From the NCBI RefSeq assembly GCF_001949145.1, contig NW_019091564.1, positions 339,925 to 403,924 on the forward strand: a stretch of 64,000 nucleotides of DNA. The letters run 5' to 3'. Source of the stretch: Acanthaster planci (lineage: Eukaryota > Echinodermata > Asteroidea > Valvatida > Acanthasteridae). Below, one piece after another: positions 38,049-49,670 of the stretch. How positions within the stretch are numbered: position 1 is the stretch's first letter; every line of letters starts with the position of its first letter. Below the pieces are notes generated by a model. It searched no databases, was not told the DNA's origin, and worked only from the letters and a program-made list of their open reading frames with translations. The position numbers were made by a program, and so were the translations under genes.

Positions 38049-40460
38049 GTTGGACGCTGGCGAGTCTTCTTGCTGACAGAAATAAACAGAAAAATGTATC
38101 TAACGCTGCATCCTGTGATTCAGAGATTGATATGTATTGCCACAGCCTTTGTGGATTGGGGGACAATAAGGGTCATGCCATGTCAAGAGGGTAAATTATT
38201 TGACAAAAATAAAGAGAAAGAAAAAGGAATTTGGAAAGACTTTTCAAATTAGCAAACCATCCAGCTTTTTCAAAACATAATTTTGCCTCAACCAACTTTA
38301 ATTAAATTAACAAAATTAAGTTCTGGTCCGTCATTGGTGATGACAGAAGACTCCCAAACACTCCAGAGACTGAACGTCATTGCTCAATGCAGCTGCAGTA
38401 TGGACAATAAATCTCTGCGCAATAAATCTCTGCGCACAACTATCAAGTACGAAGTACAACGGTAACTTTGCATTTGAAGACGCTTTAACAAAGTTTTGCT
38501 CGCTGAAGAATGTGTGAATAATTCTTTCTCGTGTATCAATGCAATCTTATCGCTCAGTTTTTAATAAGAAATATAAAAAAACCTGCAAACTTACGGGTAA
38601 CACGAAAAAATATGGTCCACTAAAACTGCCCTGTGACGATGAGTCCTGCGCGTAATATTCCACGTACTCAATAACCTGTTCATGATGCAACCACGTGATA
38701 CAACCATGGTCGGATTTTAAGGCGTTTTTGAGTGCTTCCCTTCTGGTCAAAAGGTCACAGTTGGCAAAACTATGGCACGCAAAACGTTTTGATATTCATT
38801 GTTTTTATGTACGATGTTCACAATATGTGTTGATAATTTTCATTGTATGTGCATAATGTGCAACATTTATATACAATGCCCAATGTGCCACGTTCGGCAT
38901 ATGTATGTTAAATGTCTAACATATTTTCATATTTATGTGTAGCACGGAAAGAGGGCACCCTAAACTAAGTCTGAATAAACAAAAAACGAAAATTTGGGGA
39001 ACTCGCTAAAAAAAACTTCAAATTTGATCGGGTAGGGAGGAGTCTCAAGGAAAATTAGGTGGAGGCAAAGTTTTACATATAGGGTGCATTATAAAGGAAA
39101 CCGAGATAGTTATGTTTATACTTTGATGTGATTCATTATTTTTGAAAATGATAATCATAATCTGTTACATAGGCCTACTGGTGTCCTCTTTGTTATAAAC
39201 TTATGACACCAAGCCAAATCCAAATTTCCGTCACAGATGACTTAGCGCTAAGTGGTTAAATGGCCCTTGTCAAAATGACTTTAGGTGCACCATAGTAGGT
39301 TTGCACAGTGTGCTGCATTTCTAAAATGACAAACAAAACAGTACGTACAGTACCAAAATCATTCATTCGTAGATAAAAACAGTTGAGGACTTATACGATG
39401 ACTGCCTGACCCCTAGCCTAACCCCAATGAATGTACTTACTTTTGTTAACAAAATCTTGAAACTTCTGCCCTACTCCTCATCAATGGGACTACATCCTTG
39501 GTGACGTCTTGAAATGACTCAGCAAAGCCATGGCATCTGTGATTTGCTGAAATCTACTAGTTTTCACCCCCTCACAACGAAAACGCATTGCCCTGTTGCA
39601 AGGCATCTTGTGGGTTTTTAGGTGGTCTGAGCATGGTCTGAGCAAGTACACAGCCTTTCCGTGCATCGTTACATGGGTAGGATGAAATCGACACTTCAGC
39701 CAACTTTACACAGTTATTGTGTGCAATATGGGCTGAACGGATTCGGCACCAAAACGCAATCTTGTGCAAAGTCATGATAAACATGGTCCGTTAAACCACT
39801 TTCAGTCGTCTGTGACAAGAATTTGGAATTCAATTTCTTGACACGGCTGGCCTGCTGGTCGTTATCAGAAATGTCAGAGGAAAGTTTTTTTATACAAACT
39901 CAATCTTGTTGCAAACCCACCAATTTTGTGGACTGAATTCGAGTCGTTCACATTTGGCATAGCACCGTTGTCCCAGTTTTTGTTTTATTATAATCTGAGT
40001 TGGCCAGCTGAACTGTCCATATGTCACTGAGGTTCACTGATCCTGTGTACAGAGTTCATATTATATGAAGGCCTATGAATCATTCAGAAATGCCGCCTGA
40101 ACTACATACTGCTACTTCATTTCGTCAATGAGCAACCGTGGATTCAAATGACAATGCAACTTTAGGAGTTAAATAATAACAATAAAGAATTTCTTTAAAG
40201 CGTACAATTCCACCAAAAATTGCTTACAGAGCTCCAACCATTACTAAGAACACAAACAAATTTACAGGCTAACTCTTCAAGCAAGATTATACAAGTATGT
40301 TTGGTAGCCGTTTTAAATGAAGTGAGATATAATGTGCTGGGCATTGTACTCAGGGAGCAGCAATTTTGACATTTCTGTCACCTAAGGGCCAGTATGACTT
40401 ACGAAGAATAAAAACAGTCTCATTCTTCGTTATAAAAACGTGAATTCCGCTAAATTAGAA
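38049..40460. other. upstream of the methyltransferase gene; no gene recognised
   Basis: A minus-strand segment near 38590-38760 ends in TTACCC then GTAAGT and could be the methyltransferase 5' UTR exon. A 17-base tandem duplication (ataaatctctgcgca twice) lies near 38408. The rest shows no exon or repeat I recognise. Confidence 0.35.
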
Positions 40461-40463
40461 TGA

Positions 40464-40550
40464 ATTAAACATGCTGAAACAGAGGATTACGATGAACTCA
40501 TCGTTTCCAAAGTAAAAGGAGCAACCCACAAAGAAATTTCTGAAATTGTA
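40464..40550 (+). repeat. dispersed repeat family D, copy 1
   Basis: gaattaaacatg ... caga.gattacgat ... tccaaagtaaaaggagcaacccac matches, in order, the segment at 58840-58925 (gaattaaacatg ... caggactatgat ... tccaaagtgaaaggag...gcaacccac). Confidence 0.5.
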
Positions 40551-41648
40551 CCAAGCACCGTCTGTCTACTTAGGGAAGCGTCTGCGATACTCTCCCCAGA
40601 TATTGAGCGTGTAGGAATACGGCGATTTTGCGCACTGTGATTGGCCAACGAGTTGCAAACTCTTGGAGTCGCACTATTGTGAATCACCCGTATTCTTCAA
40701 CAGACAACAGTTACTCGTTAGTCTGCAAAATGACCCCTGGGCCAGCTTTTTCCTAACTGTATTATCATGCTTTCCGATTAAAACATAACAGATATGTGCC
40801 ATGCTGCACCAAAGAATGAGAAGGATGTCCTAGACTTGACGTCATACTTTCAGGAGACCATCCTACTTCGAACAACGTGTTCTGTAAGGGGAAGTTCGGA
40901 TTAAACATAAATTCAAAAGAAATTACCTTGCTTTTTGTTCTACCGTTTTCAATATGCTAAACGAGAAATTAATTTATTCCACTTTTCCTGCTACTTTTTT
41001 AAATGGAAAAACGAGAAACGTCTCTTTTTGTCAATTTTAGGTTTTCTTTTTCAAAACAAGACGTGTCTTCAAGTTTTCATTTTTCAAATCAAACAACGAG
41101 CGAACGAAACGTATGATAATAACGCGCCTCGCGTATACATGTACATTCACTAATTCAGTGACACCAGCAAACTGAGCTTCGTGATTAATATTGATGCCAG
41201 CTGTACAGAGGGATCCTCTGTCTCATTTTTTCCACAATAAAATGAGTGTTTTTCGTTTTAACAGGAGTAAGCTCACATCCCCGAATGCACGAACGGCAAG
41301 GGTACGACGCGGGGGTCAACGAGGGCATAATTATTGTCAGTACCTGTACATGTACATCATGTACTCTTCATCCGAGAGTGATGCGCGCACCATTTTCAAG
41401 CACTGAGGAGTCAACACGGTACAGACGCACCTTGTGTGGTTTACCATCGCCCACGCTCGAAAATAAAAGCCCTTATTCAACACGAATTGGAAAAACTACC
41501 AACGTAGTCTTGCCCCAAGATTAGTTATACTGTTTTGGCCGGTGCACCGTGCAAGCGACCATGTGTGCACTGTCGAAAACGGGCAGTCTTCATGGTGCGC
41601 GGTCTTCAGCAGTGCCTGCGAGCATTTTTCACGCTCTTGAGCGCGTGA

Positions 41649-42174
41649 GTATGGTGAACTATTTACGACAAACATTTCTCTCTCTCTCTCTTGCCTCCCT
41701 CCAGGCGACGCAACCAGACGACGCAACGGCACAACGGCTCCTTTGCGTCGTGCCGTCACGGTAGGGTCAAACCGTTGCCTTCTTGCCGTTTCGTTTTTAC
41801 ACGCGACGCGTCGTGTCGTGCGTCGCGTCGTGCGTCAGGCGACGTAATAGGCGACGCGATGCACGACACCACGTACGACGCGTCACGGTGTGTAAAAACG
41901 CGGGACGGTAGGACGCGACGAGCGACGTAATCAGCGACGTTCAAACGGCAAAAAATGCAACATGGAAAGGACCTAAGGCAGCACGACACGACGGGCGACG
42001 GCACGACGCAACGCACAACGTGTGTGTGTGTACAAAAGTAATGGCAAGAGCGGCGACGGTGCGACCAAACGGCACGACGCAAGGGAGGCGTCGTGCCGTC
42101 GCGTCGTGTGGTTGCGTCGCCTTGAGGGAGGCTAGGGAGAGAGAGAAATGTGTGTGGTGAATAGTACACCATAC
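41649..42174. mobile_element. complete CGACG-rich foldback MITE (~526 bp) with ~85-bp terminal inverted repeats
   Basis: The left end (gtatggtgaactatttacga ... ctctctctcttgcctccctc, then aggcgacgcaacc) is mirrored by the right end (ggttgcgtcgccttgaggga, then ggagagagagaaatgtgtgt, gaatagtacaccatac). GTGA (or CGTGA) abuts both ends (41644-41648 and 42174-42178), a likely 4-5 bp target-site duplication. The interior is built of cgacgcgtcgtg-type palindromes. Long open frames (e.g. 41756-42313) come from this composition. Partial copies lie at 11780-11950, 12465-12697 and 22440-22592. Confidence 0.8.
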
Positions 42175-42247
42175 GTGAGGTAGTATGGAATTCCATATAC
42201 CTACCGTCGCCCGTCGTGCGCCGCCCGTCGTGCGTCGCCCGTCGTCC

Positions 42248-43333
42248 ATGTAAACGTACCATTTGATCCAGTGTGCATTGTACCAAACTATAAACAAGCT
42301 TCACAAATCTCATGTTTTTTGTTTCAAAGCTTCCGCTGATTTGTAAACAGTATTTTTGATTATGCGAGGCAGATTTAGTAAAATCCTATTTTTCTTAAAC
42401 TCATAAATTTTATGCTCTACAGTTTATCAATACGTGCAGTTTACGCATTTTGTACAAAAATACATGACATAAACAGCAGATCTGAAATGTTTACATTCAG
42501 GGTCAGTGTAATATTCCTTGGTCGGGTTATCACTTCCGAGAACGCCAGCTGACATTAGTTCCTCCTCTTCCTCGAAGGTCATATAACCTCAGCTTGCTTA
42601 CGTCGATTCCCCAAACCCTCCTTGGCACGATCCTTCATAAAGTCCATCCAGTGTATTCTTGATCTGTAAGAAGAAGTCAGGATCTTGCGGGAATTTGTAG
42701 GCCTTATTCATGGTGTCAAAATAAAGCTGAAAACAAATCACGAGTTCGTGAAGTATCGCTCTTGGAAATTTCTCTCCGTTTTGTTTGTTCATCTCGCACA
42801 GAAATCTTGGTCATATCCTCTGTAAGATTATTGAAAGGATTTGTGCTCAGTGTTGGGCAGTTAATGGTTGCGCTGACCTTGCAATTGACGAGAAGGTGCT
42901 AACGCCCACTTAATAGCGTTATCGGAAAGTCCGAAAAAAACAAAATTAGAAAGTAACTTTTCGGTCCAAATATTAGATATGTTCAGCGCAATCGTGACCT
43001 TTGCGCAAACTCTGTGCTCTGGGGTTGTTTGCCAAATGGGACAGATGAAACTAGAAATCGTACCGAAGAAACCTTTATACGCAAAACACAAATTAAGATC
43101 TACGGTTTTTGTCATGTATTTTTGTACAAAATGTATAAACTGCACGTATTGATAAACCGTAGAGCATAAAATTTATGAGTTTAAGAAAAATAGGATTTTA
43201 CTAAGTCTGCCTCGCATAATCAAAAATACTGTTTACAAATCAGCCGAAGCTTTGAAACTTAAAACACATGAGACTTGTCAAGCTTATTTAAAGTTTGGTA
43301 CAATGCACCTTGGATCAAATGGTACGTTTACAT
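42248..43333. mobile_element. ~1.1-kb element: 236-bp inverted arms around a Crypton-like remnant
   Basis: Arm 42248-42483 and the reverse complement of arm 43096-43333 match over essentially their whole length. By eye about nine in ten positions are identical, including tttttgattatgcgaggcag and aaactcataaattttatgct. The 612-bp spacer holds a recombinase-like pseudogene on the minus strand. It starts 74 bp after the CGACG-rich MITE. Confidence 0.8.
42490..42795 (-). pseudogene. Crypton-type tyrosine recombinase (DUF3504/KIAA1958-like) fragment
   Basis: The minus strand reads NKQNGEKFPRAILHELVIC, FQLYFDTMNKAYKF, DPDFFLQIKNTLD and then, after frameshifts, RKQAEVI and TFEEEEELMSAGVLGSDNPT. In Crypton-derived DUF3504 proteins the corresponding text is a (D/N)G..(Y/F)P..(T/I)L..L region followed by R.TLD...K, then a KQAEVIT.EEEE.LW..G.LG...P block. 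Order, spacing and the KQAEVI/EEEE signature agree. The catalytic C-terminal recombinase domain is absent. This is recognition from memory, not from a search. Confidence 0.6.
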
Positions 43334-44990
43334 AAAATGAATATCTTAATGAATTCTATTATTATGGGTACAAAAACTAATTTTGTAATGTTTTAAGAAT
43401 GAATTCCATTCCAAATCTCCATTATTTTGTAGGGATGGAGTGGTGAGACGTTGCCCTTCCAAATAATGGAGAGGTGTGTCTCCATCGCTCCATTTGTACA
43501 AAATAATGTAGCGGCAAAACAATACGGTGACGTCACGGGTGGAGGTTAACGTGTGGCTCCGGCCGGGCCGGGCCAGCTGTACTGTGGGTGTATTTCCTAA
43601 GGCCTTCAATAAGGCCACGCACTCGGGCGTTTGGCAATGAGCGAAAACGTAGGCCCCTGTTCTATATTAGACAGCCTTGAGAGCCATGAAATTGGGGTGT
43701 TGAAAAAAAGGCACTGAACCTCTTGCATGGACTTAGGGTTTCCAATTCTGAGCCATTTCAATGCAACCGAGTTCGCAAGTGGCACTACTTAGCCGTTTTG
43801 CGGAGGGATGCATTTTCAAAATGGCTACTCAGTCTCTGAGCAAGGAAATTTCCTTCATTTTAAAAGTTGTCTGCTTTGGGTGAGAATTTCTCAAAAATCC
43901 ATTGGTCAACCCACTAGAAATTGAAAGAAAAATGAAAGAGGGCTTGTCAAACATAATTTTTCTTTACAGTCTGGATACCTGTGAGAGTGGCGAGTATTTT
44001 TTAAATAATTTTGAAGGGGTTTGTTCCGTCACGGGTGTCTATGGCAATTTACTTACGGGTGCATTGAACCAATTCAAGCTCCGTAAGTTGAAAATAGTGT
44101 AAAATCAACCAAGTTTGGAGTCCCATGGCAGGCAACACAAGTCCCTGAGGCCTCTCTAAAAAAACCAATGTGTTGTTTGTTCCTTCATATTTCATTTCAT
44201 TTTCAATTTTTAGTAGGTTAACCAATGGATTTTTTAATTATCCGCCAAAAACAAACTCACCCCCCCCCCAAAAAAAGTGAATGTTCCCAAGTCTTCTCAG
44301 CGGCCATTTTTCAAATGACATCCCTCACCTTCCTGGGGCTCTTCTGACAATTTTCAATCACATTTTTGTCTGCATTGACACCAGATGGGTGTCCTTGAAT
44401 CTACAGAGATGATTCTGGGCCATACTGACACATCCCACCATTTCTTGGCCCGAACAGACCCCTCTTTTCGAAAGAATCTGTTAGGGGTACTTTTTGTGCG
44501 TCTCGTCCTGGCGTAGAATTTTCTTTGAATTGGGACACTGCACCCCTCAGGGGATGCACCCTGAACGCCAATGTTGCGCTGGGAACCAGACTATACCAAA
44601 TGGCCTAACCCTGCCGTTAGAGGGCACACTTACCTAAATATTACGTGCATACTTAACGTACCGATCTGCGCTGCATGCATGACTCGACTATCGACATGTC
44701 TAGCCTACAGCTAGCCTGCAACTCAGCTCAAGACGTGCTACTCACTGCAAGAAGCACAGGGCTGCAGCTCATGAATGTGTAGGGCCTACATGTACGTGGG
44801 CTGGCCGTGTCCTTCCTCCATCATGTCTGTGATCGTACGTGTTGTGATTAAGAATCAGAAGTACGGTGTAAAATCCAAACTGTCAAACTTTACCTAGACT
44901 AGAGCAAGAAAATACCTATTACTAGTATTAGACGGAGTCCATTTCATGTGCAACGCACCCTCCACAGCTCCACATTCACAACCACCACAG
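43334..44990. other. intergenic, one small hairpin, nothing else recognised
   Basis: A hairpin at about 43421-43507 (cattattttgta ... tacaaaataatg) lies at the left. The segment at 44800-44990 could contain the ARL3 promoter if the ATG at 44998 is its first exon. No other exon was recognised. Confidence 0.4.
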
Positions 44991-44997
44991 CTTTAAA

Positions 44998-45000
44998 ATG
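44998..45000 (+). CDS. candidate ARL3 exon 1 coding part (ATG only)
   Basis: The second ARL3 exon begins exactly at codon 2 (GGC), so the start codon must be the last three bases of an upstream exon. Here AAAATG is followed directly by GTAAGA, a good donor, with A at -3. It is the best ATG-GT site I saw in the 4.7 kb upstream. An alternative is the ATG followed by GTAACA near 48653-48655. A transcript is needed to decide. Confidence 0.35.
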
Positions 45001-46003
45001 GTAAGATGGTCTCCATAATGATGACATGCATGACAGCATGGACAATGTTTCCCACCCTATTTCAACATCATTTTTAGGTAGGCCTGGGCTAGGTCCTATT
45101 TAGTAGAACTCTAACGTTAACCCACTACTCTGTGTGACGTGGTCATAACGCTATGCATTTTTGAATCAAACTTTTGCAGTAAAAACGATCTGGTTGCACG
45201 ATGCAGGAAGGAAGACCTCTGTGGTTGCACAAACACCACTCTTTCAAGCAAATTTTCCCATGAGAGCAACTTTGAAAAACTGTAGCTGGTGAAAGTCATA
45301 TCAATAGAGAAATACAGAAATGCAGTGTTTTTAATTAGTCAAACTGATTCTTACTTAATGGGAAGGGGATGAGTGACATGTTTTTAGCTGCTTCGGCTTC
45401 ACTGCCTAGGTCATCTATTAACAGAAAATTTCTGCTTAGCTCATTAGCAAGAAAAGTGCCCCGGTTTCTTTTGAGAAAGGAGATTGTTTGGCCCCCAAAA
45501 GGTGAAATTGTGTCAAGCTTTGCCAGGATTAACTCAGGGCTGGTTCTTTGGACGTCCATCTAAGGCCAAAATGGACAAGAAATACGATTAAAAAATGGTC
45601 CTACATGTAAGTGTCCGAGAAACCAGCAGGATGCAGTCTGAAAAATCTTTTGATAATATACATTAGGAACGGGCCTAATCCTTCTGTACATGTACATGTA
45701 CCATGGAAATACTTTTTTGTTTGGTGTTATTACTTCTATAAAGTGCAAAGCCACATACATTTCATGAATTTGTACCATTGAAGTATGGAAATTGACCTCA
45801 AGACCAGATATGCGCCGTTCATATTTCCCTACTGAAACATAAACGTGTACCTCCCTGGTTCATTGTACTTTGAGGCCTTGCCTACGACTGTACGCCATTG
45901 TTGCAAGATACATGTAGGGAATGCCCTGTCTGCGGAACATCATGCATTTTGACATGGTTCTGAGCCACTCTAAACCATGTCTGATTTCAGCAAATTTAGT
46001 TTA

Positions 46004-46040
46004 ACCACTTGCTGCCTGGGAACCCAGTTTCGAGCACCGT
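46004..46040. repeat. half copy of the ttaaccactt MITE family
   Basis: ttaaccacttgctgcctgggaacccagt matches the left end of the intact element at 51994-52139 (ttaaccactttgcgccgggggacccagt). Interior-like sequence (aatgaatttttgaagaattttcaaaac) appears at about 46490-46515. Confidence 0.5.
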
Positions 46041-47909
46041 GGGGTTTATACGCAGAGCCGGGGTGCCCGAAATGGCACAAAAGAGCTGGTCCTTGTAACA
46101 AAAGATCGTACTCGAAACAAAAGACCTGCTGCTGGGAATTGCCATTATTTTTCGGCTTGCATTTTTCGAAGGTAATCCGGCACTGTTTTTAAACAGAATA
46201 CCACTGTTTTGGGCATAGAATGCCCACAGGTTAGCACCACGGACAGAAGTGCTCTAGGACCCCATTGATGAGCAACAAAGCACCGCTGCATGCTAATCCA
46301 GCTGCGTTTGAAAAGACACCTCTCGCATTCATTGGGGACAAAGGAAATTATGCAACACCTCACAATTCTGGGCTTTCTTTACAGGGCAGCAGGCCTGGCT
46401 GAAATATTCAGGAGTCAATGAAGGTACCTGTCAGCTTAGAGTAGCCACAAAAGAGTCATTCATGTGGGTGTAAAAGTCCACTAAATGAAATAATGAATTT
46501 TTGAAGAATTTTCAAAACTGAAAACCTTGAAAATCTCCTGGATGTGGGCATTGCATTTTTAAAAGCACCCAGCAGCATGTGGTTAAAGAACCCATGTTTT
46601 CCTGCAGTGTAAACTCTGATCAACTGCAACTTCTTGTCATGAAAGTCACTGTGATTTACAGCCATGACAGCAATACAAATAAGATCCAAATACTCTTCAT
46701 TAGTCATGGCTAGAGAGTGGTACTTTTAAATTGGTAAATCCTTTCATCGATACATTTTAGGGGGCGCTATATCACAAAATCACCAAAATTTGTCAGAAAT
46801 TATCCAGCAACTAAGTTTTAAAGATAAATTTATTATTTTTTTGGGGGGGAAAGGGGTTTATGTCAACAATATTGTGTCTCCCCCCTATGGTGGCGGTCCA
46901 TACACAATGACTGTAAGTCTTTGTTCAGACAAAGGGTAAACCCATTTTATAGCAATATCATGCTTGTTGACTTGGTCCTGCATGGGCCATTTTAAAAGGG
47001 CAGTAACAGGATTTCAGCCTGATCCAGAACTTTTTGTGTAGGCTGCAAACATCCATGCCTTCGGCTTATTAAAATCTGTTTTAACAACACTTGTTTCATT
47101 GCGTTTCCAACAAAGGGGCAAGACTGACGCTGCAGTATTTTCACCTTTTTGTGCTTGTGGTTGTTTTTTCCCAGTTTTTTCAACTTTTAATAGCTAGAAG
47201 CAGAACTTGGAAGAAGTGAAGTATAACTCCATACAATTGCATTTACTTTCAAGGTAATTTCACTAAGATCAGCAAAACATAGGTCAAAGCCCCACTAGCA
47301 TTTTCACCTCTATTTTATGTGCCCATTTCTTACAAAGACAAGTTAATTCTGTGTCTGCTTTGGACAGTGTTCATAATGTTCAGTCCTGTACAGACCTTGG
47401 GGCAGTCATCCTGTTTTGTTAACAGTTCCTGCCATCGGCTCGGTTTATTATCACCATGAGGTCACTAGCCGCCTGGTTTTGTGCGTACTAATTAGAAACT
47501 AAACTAGACTGGTACTACTCTTATCTGACAGCACTTGGCAGTGTACCATCAAGCAACACAGCTATACCAGGATTGATATTTATGATTCTGTTGTATGGCT
47601 CAATTTTTTCAAAGTGGGACAAAAAAGTAATACATACATACATGTATCTCCTCATTTGAAAAAGGGTTGTCTGCATATCTTTATTTTCTGCTCCTGTTTC
47701 CAAATAACTCATTGTTTATCTTCACTAACTTTTTCTCTTTCTATTATATCAGAAATATACATGTAACTTTCGTAATATACATGTAACTAAGCGTTTAAGC
47801 TGTTCTTTTGAAACTTTACCATCCAATGTCAATTGTCCATTTTGTTTACTCTTGACCAGATAAATATTTGTCAGTAAATCTTTTACCCAAAATTTACTTG
47901 ATTATGGAC

Positions 47910-48262
47910 CTCGAGCTGGGCCAAGAGAGGGGGCTATTTTGTTAGCAACACGTTATGTTCAAGGTTCATCAAACGCAGTAAATAATACAGTACAAATTAG
48001 GAAATACTCAGAACGATTACCCAACTTTATTTCGCTCATCTACAACATGGCACGACATGTCTCCATTCCTTCTCCTGAGGGTGCCATGCATGTACATGTA
48101 CCATGGACTCAACACAAGAGAGGCTTCTTTGGTCAGAACTGAACTTTGCTGGTTCATGAACAACTACAAAATGCAAGCGTTACGGTCACATTGCTGCCAG
48201 TAAATTAAACACTCTCTCGACCAACACGGTTGAGCAACCAATGAGGGGGTGCCTTTGCACTC
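47910..48262 (+). repeat. dispersed repeat family C, copy 3
   Basis: ctgggccaagagagggggct, ttagcaacacg, gcttctttggtcagaactgaactt and gcaaccaatgagggggtgcc occur in the same order as in 16540-16742 and 19880-20062. There is extra sequence between the first and second blocks. Confidence 0.6.
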
Positions 48263-49670
48263 ACTTCAATCCCATGACTTTCTTTTAAATGATGCACTGT
48301 TGCAGAGTTTTCTTCCCTGTTTACTACAACACTTTCAAGCAGACGGGAGATGCATGTTTACGAATGTCCAGTAGGTTTCCCGCGACAAAGCGTCTCTAAT
48401 TGGTAACTAGAAAACTACGTGGCGCTGGAATAACAATTATTTCTTACTACTGTTGCTTATTTAACAACTTCCAGCCCAAATTGAATTAGCAAATAGCATG
48501 ACAATGAACGATTGTACTTTCACGTGAACCCGCAAACTGATTTTGTTGGGAATTTCAAATTAAGGCTCGGAATGAAAATCTCTAATTTTTAGTTTTGATG
48601 ATCAAACCAAACCAGGCCCCCCCTTAAGAACTGACGCAAATGAGCCGGATTACCATGGTAACAAATCCATGGTTTGCGTGTTTCCTGTTCTTAATCTGGC
48701 TTCATTAACAGTCCTATAAGGTACTGACGTCACGGTCTGTTGTGTACTTTCCTATGGCAGTTAGATGAAGTGAGGTACGATCCACGATTCCCCACGTAAG
48801 AAAGCAAGCATGTTCACACAAGGGCTGATGTTGTAATGTTTTAGGTCTAGTTTATGAAGTTGGTCATTCTGATTTTTTTAAACTCATGGAGATTTGAATG
48901 TGATTGTAATTAGCAATGTGTAAATGGATTGGTAATTACTAGTTTTCATGTTTTGTTTATTGAGTATACATGTATGTGCAAATTTGTCCAAACTTAAGGG
49001 ACCCCAATGGAAATATGCCTGTATAATTGGCTTTCTTGCATTATCCCAGATTGAATCAACAGTCTCTTGTTTTTCTCTGTGTACATGCTCAATTGTAATG
49101 AAGTTGATTGATTTCTGAACAAAATAATAACGGTGCAAAAGGGGTTTCAGAGCAGGAGACCATCCAAGTCTTTTTTTGAAAAATTTGAGATCTGTACTCA
49201 CCAATCTCTTGTTTTCACTCGATGACAATTGCACCGTTCATGCCATTTGTGTTTATCACATTGTATTTGGCTGGCCAATGGCCAAGTTCACTCACTCCGC
49301 ATCTCAGTTCGACCATTTTTGGAGACGGGGGATGGCATTTTGTTTTGCCTGACTGTCTTTACTATGTGACTTGTAGCTGGTATCATCAGTACTTGCGATA
49401 TGCACTGTGCTGGGTAGTTGTGACAGATTGCAAGATCTTAGAAATCTCCCCCCCCACCTCTGAAAATGGTTGAACCAAGATGCAGAGCAAGTTTAGCTAT
49501 TTCTTGGCCCGACTCATGAGCAATGTGATAAGTAGATACTGTACTTGGAAGTACAGTGTACATGTACGTGAAGGTGTGACAGAGGAGTCAACAGCCAGCA
49601 AGGAGCAAAACGCTCTGACATGAATTCTTTTATTTTTTTGGTTTTAAGTTTTGTTTTGTTTTTCCCCCAG

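Noticed and set aside
37803-38252. 149-codon plus-strand frame
   Set aside because: Antisense shadow of methyltransferase exon 1, which has motif I and correct splice sites.
41756-42313. 185-codon minus-strand open frame
   Set aside because: It lies within the CGACG-palindrome MITE; lack of stops is due to base composition.
49621-49670. Open frame giving ARL3 an N-terminus starting with MNSFIFLVL
   Set aside because: This is the pyrimidine-rich intron end before the acceptor cccccag; ARL3 homology starts exactly at 49671.
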